Assembly: GCA_021397835.1 (NCBI GenBank)
Contig: JAJFZO010000049.1
Span: 10,049,001-10,113,000 of the forward strand
Source of the DNA: Moringa oleifera
Lineage: Eukaryota; Streptophyta; Magnoliopsida; Brassicales; Moringaceae
Length of the DNA: 64,000 nucleotides
Direction of reading: 5' to 3'
Under the pieces are notes generated by a model. The model worked only from the letters and a program-made list of their open reading frames with translations, searched no databases and was not told the origin of the DNA. The translations under genes and the position numbers were made by a program. Positions 63,214 through 64,000 of this stretch are shown here, piece after piece. Within the stretch, counting starts at the first letter, position 1; each line of letters starts with the position of its first letter.

Positions 63214-64000
63214 TTAAGGGTTTAGGAGTTAGTCATTAGGGTTTAGAGGTTAGTATTTAAGGTTTAAGGGCTTTTGCTGTAGGATTTAAGGGTTGCAGTT
63301 TAAGGGTTATAATTTAAGGATTAGCTATTTGGGTTTAGGGATTAGGGTTTTTGAATTAAGGTTTAGGGTGTTTAAAGGATAGTGGTTATGGTTTTAGGTT
63401 TAGGGGTTAAGGTTTAGGGCTTAGGGGTTGTCATCTTGGGTTTGCGGTTTAAGGGTTAGGGTATGGTTTTGGGCTTACGCATTAGGAGATTAGAGTTTAA
63501 GGTTTAGGGTTTACGATTTTCAATTAGTGGTATAGGGTTTAAGGTTTGAGTTTAGGGTTTAAGGTTTAGTGGTTATGGTCTTGGGTTGGGGTTTAAAGGT
63601 TAGTTTGGAATCCAGGTGTCAGGGGTTAGGGTCTTGGGTTATGATGTATGGGTTCATTATTAAAAGGTTATGGTTTTGAGGGTTAAGGGTTAGGGGTTAC
63701 GGTTTATAACTTAGTGGTTAGGTTTTAGGGTTTAAGGTTTGGTGGTTAGGGTCTTAGGTTAGGGTTAAGAGGTCAGTTTTGGGATTTAGGTGTTAGGGGT
63801 TAGGGTTTAAGGTTAGGAGTTAGTGTCTTAGGGTTAGGGTGTAATGGTTCATGTTTAATGGGTTAAAGTTTTGGGTTTATGGGTTAGGGTTTTAGGTCCA
63901 TCGTTTAGATGTCTAGGGTTAGGGTTTTGGAGTTAAGATTTAGGTCTTAGGGGTTGTGAATTGCGAGTTTGGTTCAAGAGTTTAATGTTTAAGATTTAAG
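63214..64000 (+). repeat. degenerate interstitial telomere-like repeat
   Basis: From about 63214 to the window end the sequence is built from variants of the plant telomere repeat TTTAGGG: ggtttaggg, ggttaaggtttaggg, tttaagggttaggg, gggtttaaggtttag. Perfect tandem units are rare and spacing drifts between 6 and about 14 bases, so it is an old or non-canonical array. It continues beyond the window. Confidence 0.85.

Overview
This is a nuclear genomic window from a flowering plant, most likely a eudicot. The evidence is genes split by short GT-AG introns, chloroplast and cell-wall/phloem genes of plant type, an AT-rich intergenic background full of decayed plant retroelements, and a block of degenerate telomere-like TTTAGGG-type sequence at the right end. 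No bacterial-style operons, tRNA genes or CRISPR arrays were seen.

Layout. 1-1.43 kb is a very A-rich, partly duplicated repeat. 1.4-9.5 kb is intergenic, with a decayed gag-like stretch (3-4.7 kb) and a nuclear copy of the start of the chloroplast 16S rRNA gene (about 7889-8013). 9.9-12.3 kb (+) carries a three-exon chitinase-like gene (CTL1/CTL2 type). 14.4-15.5 kb (-) carries a four-exon PsbP gene. 16.3-41.1 kb (-) is one large gene of 42 coding exons for callose synthase 7 (CALS7/GSL7); it reads open end to end and gives 1,923 residues. Its introns hold a truncated Ty1/copia element, a probable solo LTR, a MITE end, an 83-bp tandem duplication and a decayed partial exon duplicate. 42.6-46.1 kb is a decayed Ty1/copia element. 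46.1-52.2 kb holds other decayed repeats and microsatellites. 52.3-53.5 kb (+) is a single-exon DAD1-like phospholipase A1 gene, broken at the catalytic serine. 53.6-59.5 kb is AT-rich intergenic DNA. About 59.5-62.8 kb (-) looks like a decayed endogenous pararetrovirus (caulimovirid) with a primer-binding site, a movement-protein-like region and a coat-protein-like region. 63.2-64 kb is degenerate telomere-like repeat.

The genes do not form a pathway. The chitinase-like protein acts in the wall (cellulose/lignin patterning), PsbP in the thylakoid lumen (photosystem II), and CALS7 at sieve plates (callose). The chitinase-like and PsbP genes converge. PsbP and CALS7 lie in tandem on the minus strand, so the roughly 0.7 kb between them must hold both the CALS7 3' end and the PsbP promoter. 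Exon borders were read by eye from splice signals, phase and family conservation. UTR ends and transcription starts were not determined.
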